A stretch of 64,000 bases of DNA from Flavobacteriales bacterium (GCA_016713875.1 JADJOI010000003.1:3596001-3660000); one strand, 5' to 3'. Positions 34,285-43,080 are shown, numbered from the stretch's first letter. Numbers and translations are program-made. The notes: a model not told the origin generated them from the letters alone.

Positions 34285-34704
34285 TCAACGGAGAAAGTAG
34301 GGGGTGGAGAGGTTGAACCAGAGTCCAAGCAGGGCCATCGCACCTGGGATATTGCGCCAGCCGGTGGTCTTGGTCTTGATGTAGGTCCGCAGGAGCCGGG
34401 CAGTCTGGTCCTGTAGGGCCATCATGCGGTCGATCTGATCCGGCGGGAAGTACTTCCTGCGGCGGGCAAGATGGAGCATGGAGCAAACTTCATTGCAGGA
34501 GCCCTTGGCGATCCAGAGGTAGCGGAGCTGATGGGCCTTCGTAGGCATTTCGTGGCCTTCTGCGATGTTGTTGCAGATGGACAGGGATGCACGGAATAAC
34601 TGGTCCCTGAAGCCCCAGTTCTTGTTCTCGGATAGCGCGATGTCCACGGCCTCGTTCAAGTCCATGGCCCGCTGCCAGGCGATCGACTCTTCAAAGCTCT
34701 TCAT
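34285..34704 (-). CDS. Four helix bundle protein (23S rRNA IVS/Avd-like family)
   Basis: This is a 139-residue helical protein of the PF05635-type family, named after proteins encoded in 23S rRNA intervening sequences and also related to the Avd accessory proteins of diversity-generating retroelements. Key segments are SFEESIAWQRAMDLNEAV, WGFRDQLFRASLSICNNIAEG and TKAHQLRYLWIAKGSCNEV. No reverse transcriptase or variable repeat is in the window, so a retroelement role is not supported. The gene is flanked on both sides by heptamer arrays. ATG 34704 is the first methionine after the array. Confidence 0.9.
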   Translation of the reverse strand: MKSFEESIAWQRAMDLNEAVDIALSENKNWGFRDQLFRASLSICNNIAEGHEMPTKAHQLRYLWIAKGSCNEVCSMLHLARRRKYFPPDQIDRMMALQDQTARLLRTYIKTKTTGWRNIPGAMALLGLWFNLSTPYFLR

Positions 34705-34730
34705 GGGTGGGTGGGGATGGGTCGGGTTAC

Positions 34731-35421
34731 GAGTAGCGAGTACCGAGTGGCGAGTAGCGAGTAGCGAGTACCGAGTGGCGAGTAGTGAGTACCGAGTGGC
34801 GAGTAGTGAGTACCGAGTGGCGAGTAGTGAGTACCGAGTGGCGAGTAGTGAGTACCGAGTGGCGAGTAGCGAGTAGCGAGTGGCGAGTAGTGAGTACCGA
34901 GTGGCGAGTAGTGAGTACCGAGTGGCGAGTAGTGAGTACCGAGTGGCGAGTAGTGAGTACCGAGTGGCGAGTAGTGAGTACCGAGTGGCGAGTAGCGAGT
35001 ACCGGTGGCGAGTAGTGAGTGCCGAGTGGCGAGTAGTGAGTACCGAGTGGCGAGAAGCGAGTACCGAGTGGCGAGTAGTGAGTAGCGAGTGGCGAGTAGT
35101 GAGTACCGAGTGGCGAGTAGTGAGTACCGAGTGGCGAGTAGTGAGTACCGAGTGGCGAGTAGTGAGTACCGAGTGGCGAGTAGTGAGTACCGAGTGGCGA
35201 GTAGCGAGTACCGAGTGGCGAGTAGTGAGTACCGAGTGGCGAGTAGTGAGTACCGGTGGCGAGTAGCGAGTACCGAGTGGCGAGTAGTGAGTACCGAGTG
35301 GCGAGTAGTGAGTACCGAGTGGCGAGTAGTGAGTACCGAGTGGCGAGTAGCGAGTACCGAGTGGCGAGTAGTGAGTACCGAGTGGCGAGTAGCGAGTACC
35401 GAGTGGCGAGTACCGAGTGGG
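34731..35421. repeat. Long degenerate heptanucleotide tandem array (about 98 units)
   Basis: About 690 bp of seven-base units beginning GAGT: GAGTGGC, GAGTAGT, GAGTACC and GAGTAGC, mostly combined as a 21 bp triplet. The array has no stop codons in several frames on both strands, so long open frames appear (for example repeats of WRVASSEY or TRHSVLT); they are not credible genes. There are no spacers, so it is not a CRISPR. It is the largest gene-free stretch of the window. Confidence 0.95.
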
Positions 35422-35470
35422 TTGCTGGATGCACCTCAACGCCAAGGTAAAGGGCCTCCTTGAAATGCGA

Positions 35471-35511
35471 TCGCGAGTGACGATGGCGGACTCGCCACGC
35501 GTCACTCGCGA
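35471..35511. repeat. Heptamer-family hairpin between the array and metK
   Basis: Perfect 12 bp arms (tcgcgagtgacg at 35471-35482 and its complement at 35500-35511) enclose a loop that contains ggactcgcc. The arms contain the GAGT core of the array family. It lies 23 bases after the metK stop and may also act as its terminator. Confidence 0.6.
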
Positions 35512-35534
35512 CTCGATACTTGGGTCAGGGAAGC

Positions 35535-36794
35535 TTACAGCTTGAACGCCTTTTTCACCGCGGCCACGGCATTGAGCTCCTCCCAGGGGAACAGCTTCAC
35601 CTTCACGGTGGCTTTCTGACCGGCGTTGCTGAAGGTCTTGGTCACCTCCTTGCACTCGCGGCCCATGTGCCCGTAAGCGGCGGTCTCGCTGTAGATGGGG
35701 GTGCGGAGCTTGAAGCGCTGCTCGATGAAGTACGGGCGCATGTCGAACTCCTTCAGGCCGCCCACCACCTGGGCGATCCGGCCGTCGCTCATCTTCACCT
35801 TGCTGGTGCCGTAGGTGTTCACGTAGAAGCCCACGGGCCTGGCCACGCCGATGGCGTAGGCCACCTGCACCAGGCATTCGTCGCACACGCCGGCCGCCAC
35901 CAGGTGCTTGGCCACGTGGCGCGCCGCGTAGGCCGCGCTGCGATCCACCTTGCTGGGGTCCTTGCCGCTGAAGGCACCGCCGCCGTGCGCGCCCTTGCCG
36001 CCGTAGGTGTCCACGATGATCTTGCGGCCGGTGAGGCCGGTGTCGCCGTGCGGGCCGCCGATCACGAACTTGCCGGTGGGGTTGATGTGGTAGGCGATGT
36101 CCTTGCCGAAGAGGGCCTGCACCCGCTTGGGCAGCTTCTTCATTACGCGGGGGATCAGCACCTCGATCACGTCCTTCTTGATGCGCGCCAGCATCTTCGC
36201 CTCGCTGTCGAAGTCGTCATGCTGGGTGCTCACCACGATGGCGTCGATGCGCTTGGGCGTGTGGTCGTCGTTGTACTCGATGGTCACCTGGCTCTTGGCG
36301 TCGGGGCGCAGGTAGGGCATCTTGCTGTTCTTCTCACGGCGGATGGCGGCGAGCTCGCGGAGCAGCAGGTGGCTGAGCTCGAGCGGCAGCGGCATGAACG
36401 TATCTGTGTCGCGGCAGGCGTAGCCGAACATCATGCCCTGGTCGCCGGCGCCCTGTTCCTCGGGCTTCTTGCGCTCCACGCCCTGGTTGATGTCGGGGCT
36501 CTGCTCGTGGATGGCGCTCAGCACACCGCAGCTGTGCGCCTCGAACATGTACTCGCTCTTGGTGTAACCGATACGCTCGATCACCTCGCGGGCGATCTGC
36601 TGCACATCGAGGTAGGCGTTGCTCTTCACCTCGCCGGCCAGCACCACCTGTCCGGTGGTCACCAGGGTTTCGCAGGCCACCTTGCTCTGCGGGTCGAACG
36701 CGAGGAAGTGGTCGATGAGGGCATCGCTGATCTGGTCGGCGACCTTGTCGGGGTGGCCTTCGCTGACGGATTCGGAGGTGAAGAGGTAGGGCAT
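35535..36794 (-). CDS. metK: S-adenosylmethionine synthetase
   Basis: This enzyme makes S-adenosylmethionine from methionine and ATP. It has 419 residues from ATG 36794 (MPYLFTSESVSEGHPDKVAD). An ATG 24 bases upstream would add eight residues. Signature motifs are GAGDQGMMFGYA and GGGAFSGKDPSKVDRSAAY. The length is slightly above the E. coli enzyme because of insertions typical of Bacteroidota. The gene appears monocistronic. Confidence 0.97.
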   Translation of the reverse strand: MPYLFTSESVSEGHPDKVADQISDALIDHFLAFDPQSKVACETLVTTGQVVLAGEVKSNAYLDVQQIAREVIERIGYTKSEYMFEAHSCGVLSAIHEQSPDINQGVERKKPEEQGAGDQGMMFGYACRDTDTFMPLPLELSHLLLRELAAIRREKNSKMPYLRPDAKSQVTIEYNDDHTPKRIDAIVVSTQHDDFDSEAKMLARIKKDVIEVLIPRVMKKLPKRVQALFGKDIAYHINPTGKFVIGGPHGDTGLTGRKIIVDTYGGKGAHGGGAFSGKDPSKVDRSAAYAARHVAKHLVAAGVCDECLVQVAYAIGVARPVGFYVNTYGTSKVKMSDGRIAQVVGGLKEFDMRPYFIEQRFKLRTPIYSETAAYGHMGRECKEVTKTFSNAGQKATVKVKLFPWEELNAVAAVKKAFKL

Positions 36795-36928
36795 GGGGCT
36801 TGGACTAAGCGGCGGCAAAGAACGGGGTTTCGCCGGGATGCGCCGACCCTGCGCACGGTCGTGGCTTCAAAGGGGGCCTGTTGGTAAGCCGTCCGTCCGG
36901 GCCCGGGACAAGGCCGTTGCGCCCCATC

Positions 36929-36936
36929 TACTTTTG
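36929..36936 (+). promoter_or_regulatory. Promoter -7-like box for the outer-membrane beta-barrel gene
   Basis: TACTTTTG fits TAnnTTTG, 19 bases upstream of the ATG at 36956. Confidence 0.45.
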
Positions 36937-36955
36937 CCCCATCGAACCTTTCGCC

Positions 36956-37546
36956 ATGTTCCGCTCCCTGCTCGCCGCCGGCCTTCTGTGGGCCCTGACC
37001 CCCGATCACGCACACGCCCAAGCCTTCCAGGCCGGCGACAACGCCGTGGGGGTGGGCGTCGGGGTGGGCGGCAACTACTACCGCTATGGCAGCTACTACG
37101 GGTTCCGCCCCACGCTCTCTCTGATGTACGACCGCGGAACGGCCATCCCGGTGGGCCCAGGCGTCCTTGGCATCGGCGGCTATTTCTCCTATACCAACCG
37201 GCGCATTTACGAGGACTATCTCTACTGGGTGGAGGACAAGCGCTACGACTTCTGGAGCTTCGGCTTCCGCGGCACCTACCACTGGAACAGTTGGCACAAG
37301 GTGGAGAACTGGGATGTGTACGCGGGCATCGGCCTGGGCTTCACCGTCACCACGTACTCCGACCGGTCCACGTATTCCTCCACGTATTACGAGAACCTCT
37401 ACCGCCGGAACTTCAACGCGCGGAGCCCGGTGCGTTCCTCGGTCTTTGTTGGCACGCGCTACTACTTCACGAACTTCCTGGGCGTGTTCGCCGAGGTGGG
37501 TTACGACACGTCCTTCCTCACGGCGGGGCTGCAGCTGAAGTTCTGA
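36956..37546 (+). CDS. Outer-membrane beta-barrel protein of unknown function
   Basis: This is a 196-residue protein. The signal peptide MFRSLLAAGLLWALTPDHAHA is followed by alternating hydrophobic and polar strands rich in Tyr and Gly (GVGVGVGGNYYRYGSYYGF, FRGTYHWNSWHK, GTRYYFTNFLGVFAEVGYD), ending in LTAGLQLKF with a terminal aromatic residue, as in OmpA/OmpW-like barrels. There are about eight strands. No specific family is recognised. Confidence 0.75.
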   Translation: MFRSLLAAGLLWALTPDHAHAQAFQAGDNAVGVGVGVGGNYYRYGSYYGFRPTLSLMYDRGTAIPVGPGVLGIGGYFSYTNRRIYEDYLYWVEDKRYDFWSFGFRGTYHWNSWHKVENWDVYAGIGLGFTVTTYSDRSTYSSTYYENLYRRNFNARSPVRSSVFVGTRYYFTNFLGVFAEVGYDTSFLTAGLQLKF

Positions 37547-37558
37547 GGGGGCGGCGAC

Positions 37559-38467
37559 TCACCCCTTGGTGAGCTCCTTGAACACCTCTTCCAGGCCCCG
37601 CGTGCTCTTCTGCAGGGTGAGCACCTTGCGGCCGTGGTCCACGGCGAACTGGAACACGGCGGGCCGCACATCCTGCTCGCGAGCATGGCCGATGGCCCAC
37701 CGCACCGGGCTCTCCTGGCGCGCATGCACCACGCCGGGGATGGCCAGTAGCTGCCGCATCTCCACGCCACCGTCGAACTCCACCTCCAGCACCTCGAGGT
37801 CGCGCTGGGCGCTGCGCAGCCGGTCGGCCCGGTCGTCGGCCACGATGCGGCCGCGGTCGATGATGATCACCCGTTCGCAGATGGCCTCCACCTCCTGCAT
37901 GATATGCGTGCTGAGGAGCACGGTCTTCTCGCGTCCCACGGTGCGGATGAGGCCGCGCACCTCTTCCAGCTGATTGGGGTCGAGGCCGCTCGTGGGCTCG
38001 TCGAGGATGAGCACCTGCGGGTCATGGATCAGGGCCTGGGCCAGGCCCACGCGCTGGCGGTAGCCCTTGCTGAGCGCGCCGATGCGCTTGTGCTGTTCAC
38101 GCTCCAGGCCCACCAGACCGATCATCTCCCGCACCCGGGCCTCCTTCCCCTTCAGCCCGTGGATGCCGGCCACGAACTCCAGGTACTCGCGCACATACAG
38201 GTCCACGTACAGCGGATTGTGCTCCGGCAGGTAGCCCACGTTGCGCCGCACCTGCATGCTGGCCGAGCGGATGTCGTGCCCGCACACGCTGGCCTCGCCG
38301 CTGGTGGGCGGCAGGTAGCAGGTGAGCACCTTCATCATGGTGCTCTTGCCCGCGCCGTTGGGTCCCAGGAAGCCCACCACGCCCGCCTTCGCCAGCTCGA
38401 AGCTCACGTCGTCCAGCGCCTTCTGCGGGCCGTAGAGCTTGGTGATGCCGCGGACGGAGATGGACAT
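37559..38467 (-). CDS. gldA: GldA-like ABC transporter ATP-binding protein
   Basis: This is an ATPase of 302 residues with the full ABC set: Walker A FLGPNGAGKSTMMKVL, signature LSKGYRQRVGLAQAL, Walker B VLILDEPTSGLDPNQ and the switch histidine in LLSTHIMQEVEAI. The layout and sequence are closest to GldA, the ATPase of the GldAFG complex linked to gliding in Bacteroidota. The partner permeases gldF and gldG are not in the window, so the name is tentative. A TACCTTTA box lies seven bases upstream of the ATG, implying a very short leader. Confidence 0.8.
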   Translation of the reverse strand: MSISVRGITKLYGPQKALDDVSFELAKAGVVGFLGPNGAGKSTMMKVLTCYLPPTSGEASVCGHDIRSASMQVRRNVGYLPEHNPLYVDLYVREYLEFVAGIHGLKGKEARVREMIGLVGLEREQHKRIGALSKGYRQRVGLAQALIHDPQVLILDEPTSGLDPNQLEEVRGLIRTVGREKTVLLSTHIMQEVEAICERVIIIDRGRIVADDRADRLRSAQRDLEVLEVEFDGGVEMRQLLAIPGVVHARQESPVRWAIGHAREQDVRPAVFQFAVDHGRKVLTLQKSTRGLEEVFKELTKG

Positions 38468-38473
38468 GGGGTG

Positions 38474-38481
38474 TAAAGGTA
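38474..38481 (-). promoter_or_regulatory. Promoter -7-like box for gldA
   Basis: The minus strand reads TACCTTTA, one mismatch to TAnnTTTG, seven bases before the gldA ATG. Confidence 0.35.
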
Positions 38482-38504
38482 TCCTTGGGTGGTCAGCGAG
38501 GGAT

Positions 38505-38624
38505 AATGTGTGAATGTGGAGATGTGGCAGCCACCTCAAGGGTTGACCTGCGTGGAGCATGCGACCTCACCCTGGCACGAACCTGAAGCCACATTCCTTT
38601 CATGTTCACATTTCCACATTGCAG
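38505..38624. repeat. Intergenic inverted repeat of heptamer-like units
   Basis: The left arm at 38505-38530 (units aatgtgtg, aatgtgg, agatgtgg) is inverted at 38601-38624 (catgttcacatttccacatt). It fills the divergent gldA-rsgA spacer. Confidence 0.55.
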
Positions 38625-38648
38625 CGCGTTCCCACCGATCTTCGCACC

Positions 38649-39671
38649 ATGCCCACCGGCCTTGTGATGCGCTCCACCGGCAGCCGCTACCTGGTGCGTG
38701 GCGACGACGGCACGCTGCACGAGTGCGTGGCCAAGGGCAACCTGCGGATCAAGGGGTGGAAGAGCACGAACCCGGTGGCGGTGGGCGATCGGGTGGACTT
38801 CAGCCCGCAGGAGGATGCGGACCACCCGGGCGCCATCACCGACCTGCACGACCGGCGCAACTACCTGGTGCGGCGCAGCGTGAACCTGAGCCACCACAAG
38901 CATGTGATCGCCGCCAATCTGGACCAGGCGCTGCTGATCGTGACGGTGGCGCGCCCGCGCACCTCCACGGGCTTCATCGACCGCTTCCTGGTGACCGCCG
39001 AGGCTTACCAGGTGCCGGTGGTGCTGGTGGTGAACAAGGTGGACGACCTGGCCGACGACGAGATGGAGGACCTGGCGGAGCTGGTGGACACCTACCAGCA
39101 GGCGGGCTATCGGGTGCTGATGACCTCGGCGCGGACCGGGGCCGGGGTGGACGATGTGCGGGAGCTGCTCGCCGGCCGGGTGACCTTGGTGGCCGGGCAC
39201 AGCGGGGTGGGGAAGAGCACCCTCATCAACAGCATCGATCCGGCGCTCGACCTGCACACCGCCGTCATCAGCGAGGCCAGTGAGAAGGGCCAGCACACCA
39301 CCACCTACGCCGAGATGTTCGAGCTGGGAGTGGCGAGTGATGAATTGCGAGTGGCGAGTGATCAGCCGGCTGACACTCGCCGCTCGTCACTCGCCACTCA
39401 GGCCGTGATCCCACCGACCTTCATCATCGACACCCCCGGCATCAAGGGCTTCGGGCTGGTGGACCTGGAGGCCGAGGACATCGGCGATCAGTTCCCCGAG
39501 ATCTTCCGGTTGAAGGGCGGTTGCCGCTTCAACAACTGCCTGCACAAGGACGAACCCGGCTGTGCGGTGCGCGCCGCGGTGGAGGCTGGAGAGCTGGCCG
39601 GAAGCCGCTACAGCAGCTACCGCGACATGCTCGAGGGCATCGATGAGGAGAGTCCTTACCGACTGGATTGA
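38649..39671 (+). CDS. rsgA: Ribosome small subunit-dependent GTPase RsgA, with in-frame hairpin insert
   Basis: This is a late 30S assembly GTPase with an OB-fold, a circularly permuted G domain and a zinc domain. It has 340 residues from ATG 38649 (MPTGLVMRSTGSRYLV). G4 is NKVDDL, G1 is GHSGVGKSTL, switch I is EKGQHTTTYAE, and G3 is DTPGIKGFGL. The zinc site is CRFNNCLHKDEPGC. About 27 residues (LGVASDELRVASDQPADTRR and following) are inserted at about residues 227-253, between switch I and G3, where the family normally has a short loop. The insert is encoded by a heptamer hairpin. Confidence 0.95.
   Translation: MPTGLVMRSTGSRYLVRGDDGTLHECVAKGNLRIKGWKSTNPVAVGDRVDFSPQEDADHPGAITDLHDRRNYLVRRSVNLSHHKHVIAANLDQALLIVTVARPRTSTGFIDRFLVTAEAYQVPVVLVVNKVDDLADDEMEDLAELVDTYQQAGYRVLMTSARTGAGVDDVRELLAGRVTLVAGHSGVGKSTLINSIDPALDLHTAVISEASEKGQHTTTYAEMFELGVASDELRVASDQPADTRRSSLATQAVIPPTFIIDTPGIKGFGLVDLEAEDIGDQFPEIFRLKGGCRFNNCLHKDEPGCAVRAAVEAGELAGSRYSSYRDMLEGIDEESPYRLD
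39328..39399 (+). repeat. In-frame heptamer hairpin inside rsgA
   Basis: gagtggcgagtgat at 39328-39341 is matched at 13 of 14 positions by the complement at 39386-39399. The units GAGTGGC and GAGTGAT are those of the array at 34.7-35.4 kb. The insert keeps the rsgA frame open. Confidence 0.8.
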
Positions 39672-39682
39672 ACCCGTGAACG

Positions 39683-40492
39683 ATGCGCATCCCCGTCATT
39701 CCCCTGCTCGTCCCCGTCATGGGGCTCTGGTCCTGCACCGCTCAGCGCCCGGTGGCCGAGGATGCCGAGGCCGCTGCGGCAAGAGAGCTCGTGGCCCAGA
39801 ACGTGAACGCCGCCCTCTACCAGAACGCTTCGGCCGAGGTGGCCTGGTTGTACGAGCAGGGATATGCCTACGCCCGGCTGAAGCTCGACGCCAACCTCGC
39901 CATGCCCGATAGCCTGCCACCGGCCGTGATCGTGGACGTGGACGAGACCGTGCTCGACAACAGCCCGTACGAACTCGAGAACATCCGTGCGGGGCGCGGC
40001 TACAGCCCGGAGACCTGGAAGGCCTGGACCGCGCGGGCCGAGGCCAAACCCCTGCCCGGTGCACTGGACTTCCTGAACCACACGGTCTCCCACGGTTGCA
40101 GCGTGTACTACATCACCAACCGCGATGCCGATGAGAAGGAGGTGACCATCGCCAACCTCGCCGGGCTAGGATTCCCCATGGCGGACAAGGAACATGTGCT
40201 CACCATGCAGGGCACCAGCGACAAGACGGCCAGGCGTGATTCGGTGCGGCGCACCCATCGTGTGGTGCTGCTGGTGGGCGATCAGCTCACCGATTTCGAA
40301 CAGGTGTTGAAGGACCGGAGTGCTGGTCAGGGACTGCCGGGCATGTACATGATGTCCGGCCAACTGTCGCAGTATTTCATCCTCCTGCCCAATGCCACCT
40401 ATGGGTATTGGCGCGACGGCATCACCGGCAAGGGAAGTGCGGTGGAGAAGCGCGACCGGGTGCGGTCCTTCATCCAGCAGCGCGAGCACTGA
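39683..40492 (+). CDS. 5'-nucleotidase, lipoprotein e(P4) family
   Basis: This is a class C acid phosphatase of the HAD fold acting in the envelope, typically on NMN and other 5'-nucleotides. It has 269 residues. A lipobox (GLWSC) follows the signal MRIPVIPLLVPVM. The HAD nucleophile motif is VIVDVDETVLDNSPY, and the later motif is VLLVGDQLTDF. The conserved YITNRDADEKEVTIANL is present. It follows rsgA by 11 bases. Confidence 0.93.
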   Translation: MRIPVIPLLVPVMGLWSCTAQRPVAEDAEAAAARELVAQNVNAALYQNASAEVAWLYEQGYAYARLKLDANLAMPDSLPPAVIVDVDETVLDNSPYELENIRAGRGYSPETWKAWTARAEAKPLPGALDFLNHTVSHGCSVYYITNRDADEKEVTIANLAGLGFPMADKEHVLTMQGTSDKTARRDSVRRTHRVVLLVGDQLTDFEQVLKDRSAGQGLPGMYMMSGQLSQYFILLPNATYGYWRDGITGKGSAVEKRDRVRSFIQQREH

Positions 40493-40494
40493 CC

Positions 40495-40947
40495 ATGAGG
40501 GCCGTGCTGCAGCGGGTATCCGGAGCGTCGGTGCACATCGGCGGGGCCGAGCACGCGCGCATCGGTCGTGGTCTGCTGGTGCTGCTGGGCGTGGAGGTGG
40601 GCGACACCGCTGCGGAGGCCGAGTGGCTGTGCGGCAAGATCGCCCGCATGCGGATCTTCCCCGATGCGGACGGGGTGATGAACCTCGACATCACCCAGGT
40701 CGGTGGGGAGGTGCTCCTGGTGAGCCAGTTCACCCTCCAGGCGAGCACCGCCAAGGGCAACCGCCCGAGCTACATCCGCGCGGCCCGGCCTGAAGAGGCG
40801 GTACCGCTTTATCTGCGCGTCAAGCAACTGCTCACCGAGGCTGTGGGCCGACCGGTGCGCACCGGTGAGTTCGGCGCGGACATGCAGGTGGAGCTGGTGA
40901 ACGACGGCCCGGTCACCATCCTCATCGACAGCCGGCTCAGGGAGTAA
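40495..40947 (+). CDS. dtd: D-aminoacyl-tRNA deacylase
   Basis: This enzyme removes D-amino acids and glycine mischarged on tRNA. It has 150 residues from ATG 40495 (MRAVLQRVSGASVHIGG). The active-site SQFTLQAS and the cross-subunit motif VNDGPVTI are present, and KGNRPSYIRA is typical. It starts two bases after the phosphatase stop, so it is coupled. Its 3' end overlaps the opposite-strand T9SS gene by 11 bases. Confidence 0.97.
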   Translation: MRAVLQRVSGASVHIGGAEHARIGRGLLVLLGVEVGDTAAEAEWLCGKIARMRIFPDADGVMNLDITQVGGEVLLVSQFTLQASTAKGNRPSYIRAARPEEAVPLYLRVKQLLTEAVGRPVRTGEFGADMQVELVNDGPVTILIDSRLRE

Positions 40948-42709
40948 GGCTGCGGTCCACCAGCACGCGGGCGGTCCGTCGGTCGTCGCCGCCACCCACC
41001 ACGAGCAGGTGCAGGCCCTGGGCGTGGCGGTCGAGCACCACTTCGGAACGGCCCGGGCCGGCGGGGCGCCGAAGGAAGGCCACGGCACGCCCGAGCGCGT
41101 CGAACACCTCGATCGGCGATCCGTGGCAGGCCACGGAAAAGCGCCCGGCGGACGGATTGGGCACCACGTCCACGAGGGGAGCGGACCATTCCGCGCTTAC
41201 CGTGGGGCCGGTGGCGATGGTGCCGTCGTGATGCATGATCCGCAACCGATAGAAGTTGGTGCCGGTGACGGGACGGAGATGCGTCAACGCGTATTCGGTC
41301 TCCTGCGCAGGACCACCGGAAGCCTGCACCTCGCTCACCGTGGTCCAGGCCTCGGGCCCGGTGCCGTGGTCGATCAGGAAGGAGCGCACCCCTTCCTCGC
41401 TGGAGGTGTGCCAGGCGAGGGCGATGCCCGCCTCGACCGGGTCGGCCGTGAAGCCGGTGAGCGTGATAGGCAGCACGATGGGGTCGCAGCTCACCGTGGC
41501 GGTGCCGCCGAACTCCAGGGGCACCAGGGTGGTCACGCTGCTCCAGTTGCTGAAGCAGATGATGTACTGCTGACCGGCCAGCACGTTGAGCGGCGGCTCG
41601 AAGTTGCCGGCATCACCGCCGGGCGGGGTGGTGGCCGCAAGCCCGGTGCCGCCGAAGGCCACCTCGTTCCAGTTGCAGCGGATCGGCGCGAGGGTGTTGG
41701 CGGAGATCGCGGAGCAGGTCCCTGGCGTGTAGGGGTACATGATCCAGTCGTAGAAGCCGGCCTGGCTGCCGAGCCCGCCGAAGGTGAACTCCAGCGATCC
41801 ACTGCCGCTGATGTTGACCACCATCCAGGTGCTGTTGAGCTCGTTGTTGCGCAGGCAGCCCCAGTTGTCGCTGCCCCAGGTGCTGAAGGCCAGGTCGCCC
41901 AGCAACAGGTCCGGATTGCCCAGGGAGCCGAGCGGCGGGATCTCATTGAGGCTGCCGATGCCGTTGGGGTCGATCTGGAAGGCGTAGTTCGTGCAGATGT
42001 TTACGGCTTGCGGGCAATCGCTGGCCGTCACCGGCCCGCTGCTGATCGAGCAATTCGTGGTGGGGCTCAGGTCGATCACCTGCTGGCCGATGCTGCCGGT
42101 GGCCAGGGTGCCCGAGCCCACCGTGGTGCCGCCGCTGTTGGTCAGGGTCCAGGTGGCGCCGTTCCATCCATCGCCGAAGGAGTCGAACATCTGCATCACG
42201 AAGCAGCCGGTGTCCAGGCAAAGCACCTGGGAACTCGGGGCGAAGCCGGTGCCCACGATCTGCACGCCGCTCACCAGGTTCCAGCTCACCTCGGTGGGGA
42301 AGCTGCCGCCGCTGACCGTGAGCGTGTAGTTGCTGCAGTTGGCGCCACCGCACCCGCCGCCGAGGTTCACCTGCGCGGTGCCGAAGGACCCGTTGGCCAG
42401 CGTTCCGGAGCTGACGATCGTGTTCGCCGGCTGCACGCGGACCACGAAGCTGGCGCCGTTCCAGCCATCGCCGAAGAGATCGTACATGTACATGGTGTAG
42501 CAGCCGGCCGGCAGGCACACGCTCACCGTCTGGGGGGCGAAGCCCGTGGCCACCGTGACGCCCAGGTCGTTCACCAGCTCCCAATCGATCTCGAAGTCCC
42601 AGGTGCCACCACCTACGGTGATGGTGTAGTTCGTGCACTGCGCGGACGCGCCCTCCGCCCCGATCCCCAGCAGGAGCGCGGCGACCAGGAGGGTCCGCAG
42701 GGTCTTCAT
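40937..42709 (-). CDS. Secreted T9SS cargo protein with duplicated Cys-rich beta domains
   Basis: This is a protein of 590 residues with signal MKTLRTLLVAALLLGIGAEG. Two similar N-terminal domains follow: CTNYTITVGGGTWDFEIDWE and CSNYTLTVSGGSFPTEVSWN, each continuing into FGDGWNGA with paired cysteines. A CUB-like or adhesin-like middle region contains AGFYDWIMYPYTPGTCSAI. The C-terminal region carries WHTSSEEGVRSFLIDHGTGP and a T9SS sorting domain (VDVVPNPSAGRFSVACHGSP). It is coupled to the small exported protein upstream. Confidence 0.88.
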   Translation of the reverse strand: MKTLRTLLVAALLLGIGAEGASAQCTNYTITVGGGTWDFEIDWELVNDLGVTVATGFAPQTVSVCLPAGCYTMYMYDLFGDGWNGASFVVRVQPANTIVSSGTLANGSFGTAQVNLGGGCGGANCSNYTLTVSGGSFPTEVSWNLVSGVQIVGTGFAPSSQVLCLDTGCFVMQMFDSFGDGWNGATWTLTNSGGTTVGSGTLATGSIGQQVIDLSPTTNCSISSGPVTASDCPQAVNICTNYAFQIDPNGIGSLNEIPPLGSLGNPDLLLGDLAFSTWGSDNWGCLRNNELNSTWMVVNISGSGSLEFTFGGLGSQAGFYDWIMYPYTPGTCSAISANTLAPIRCNWNEVAFGGTGLAATTPPGGDAGNFEPPLNVLAGQQYIICFSNWSSVTTLVPLEFGGTATVSCDPIVLPITLTGFTADPVEAGIALAWHTSSEEGVRSFLIDHGTGPEAWTTVSEVQASGGPAQETEYALTHLRPVTGTNFYRLRIMHHDGTIATGPTVSAEWSAPLVDVVPNPSAGRFSVACHGSPIEVFDALGRAVAFLRRPAGPGRSEVVLDRHAQGLHLLVVGGGDDRRTARVLVDRSLTP

Positions 42710-43080
42710 CGCTCGGCGGGGGCCTGATCGCAGGTGCGGGGATCGAGGTGCCGGAAGGGTCCGATGCCGTCCAGCGGCGTGCGCCGATAACAACGCAGGC
42801 TCATGCCCAGCGGCGCGATCGACTGGTCGAGCTGGGCCTGGGTGACAGGGCTGCCAGGGCTCAGGTGAAGCAGCAGGTTGCGCGTGTTGTGGTCCACGCG
42901 GCCCATCTCGACGCCGGGCAGTTGGCGGATGAGGACGGCGGCCTGATGGGCATGCTGCGGGCTGCGCACACCATCGACCACCGCCTGCACCTGATCGCGC
43001 TCCTCCTGCGCCGCCGCCGGCAGGGAGATGCACAGCACAAGCGCGATCCACACACCTTTGTGCAAAACCCGGCTGATCAT
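42706..43080 (-). CDS. Small exported protein with HMA-like fold, function unknown
   Basis: This is a 124-residue protein from ATG 43080. The signal peptide MISRVLHKGVWIALVLCISL is followed by a region that resembles a heavy-metal-associated ferredoxin-like domain in layout (AVLIRQLPGVEMGRVDHNTR, LDQSIAPLGM) but lacks the CxxC metal motif. Its stop overlaps the start of the T9SS gene downstream by four bases. It is divergent from mazG. Confidence 0.6.
   Translation of the reverse strand: MISRVLHKGVWIALVLCISLPAAAQEERDQVQAVVDGVRSPQHAHQAAVLIRQLPGVEMGRVDHNTRNLLLHLSPGSPVTQAQLDQSIAPLGMSLRCYRRTPLDGIGPFRHLDPRTCDQAPAER

Noticed and set aside
34285..34704. Diversity-generating retroelement accessory gene
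   Set aside because: No reverse transcriptase, template repeat or variable repeat is in the window.
34731..35421. Possible CRISPR array
   Set aside because: The units are contiguous 7-mers with no unique spacers, no leader and no cas genes.
34285..35886. Long open frames across the heptamer array (up to 533 codons, on both strands)
   Set aside because: The unit length of 7 repeated in threes gives stop-free frames on both strands. The products are pure repeats with no start signal or family similarity; only the four-helix-bundle part is credible.
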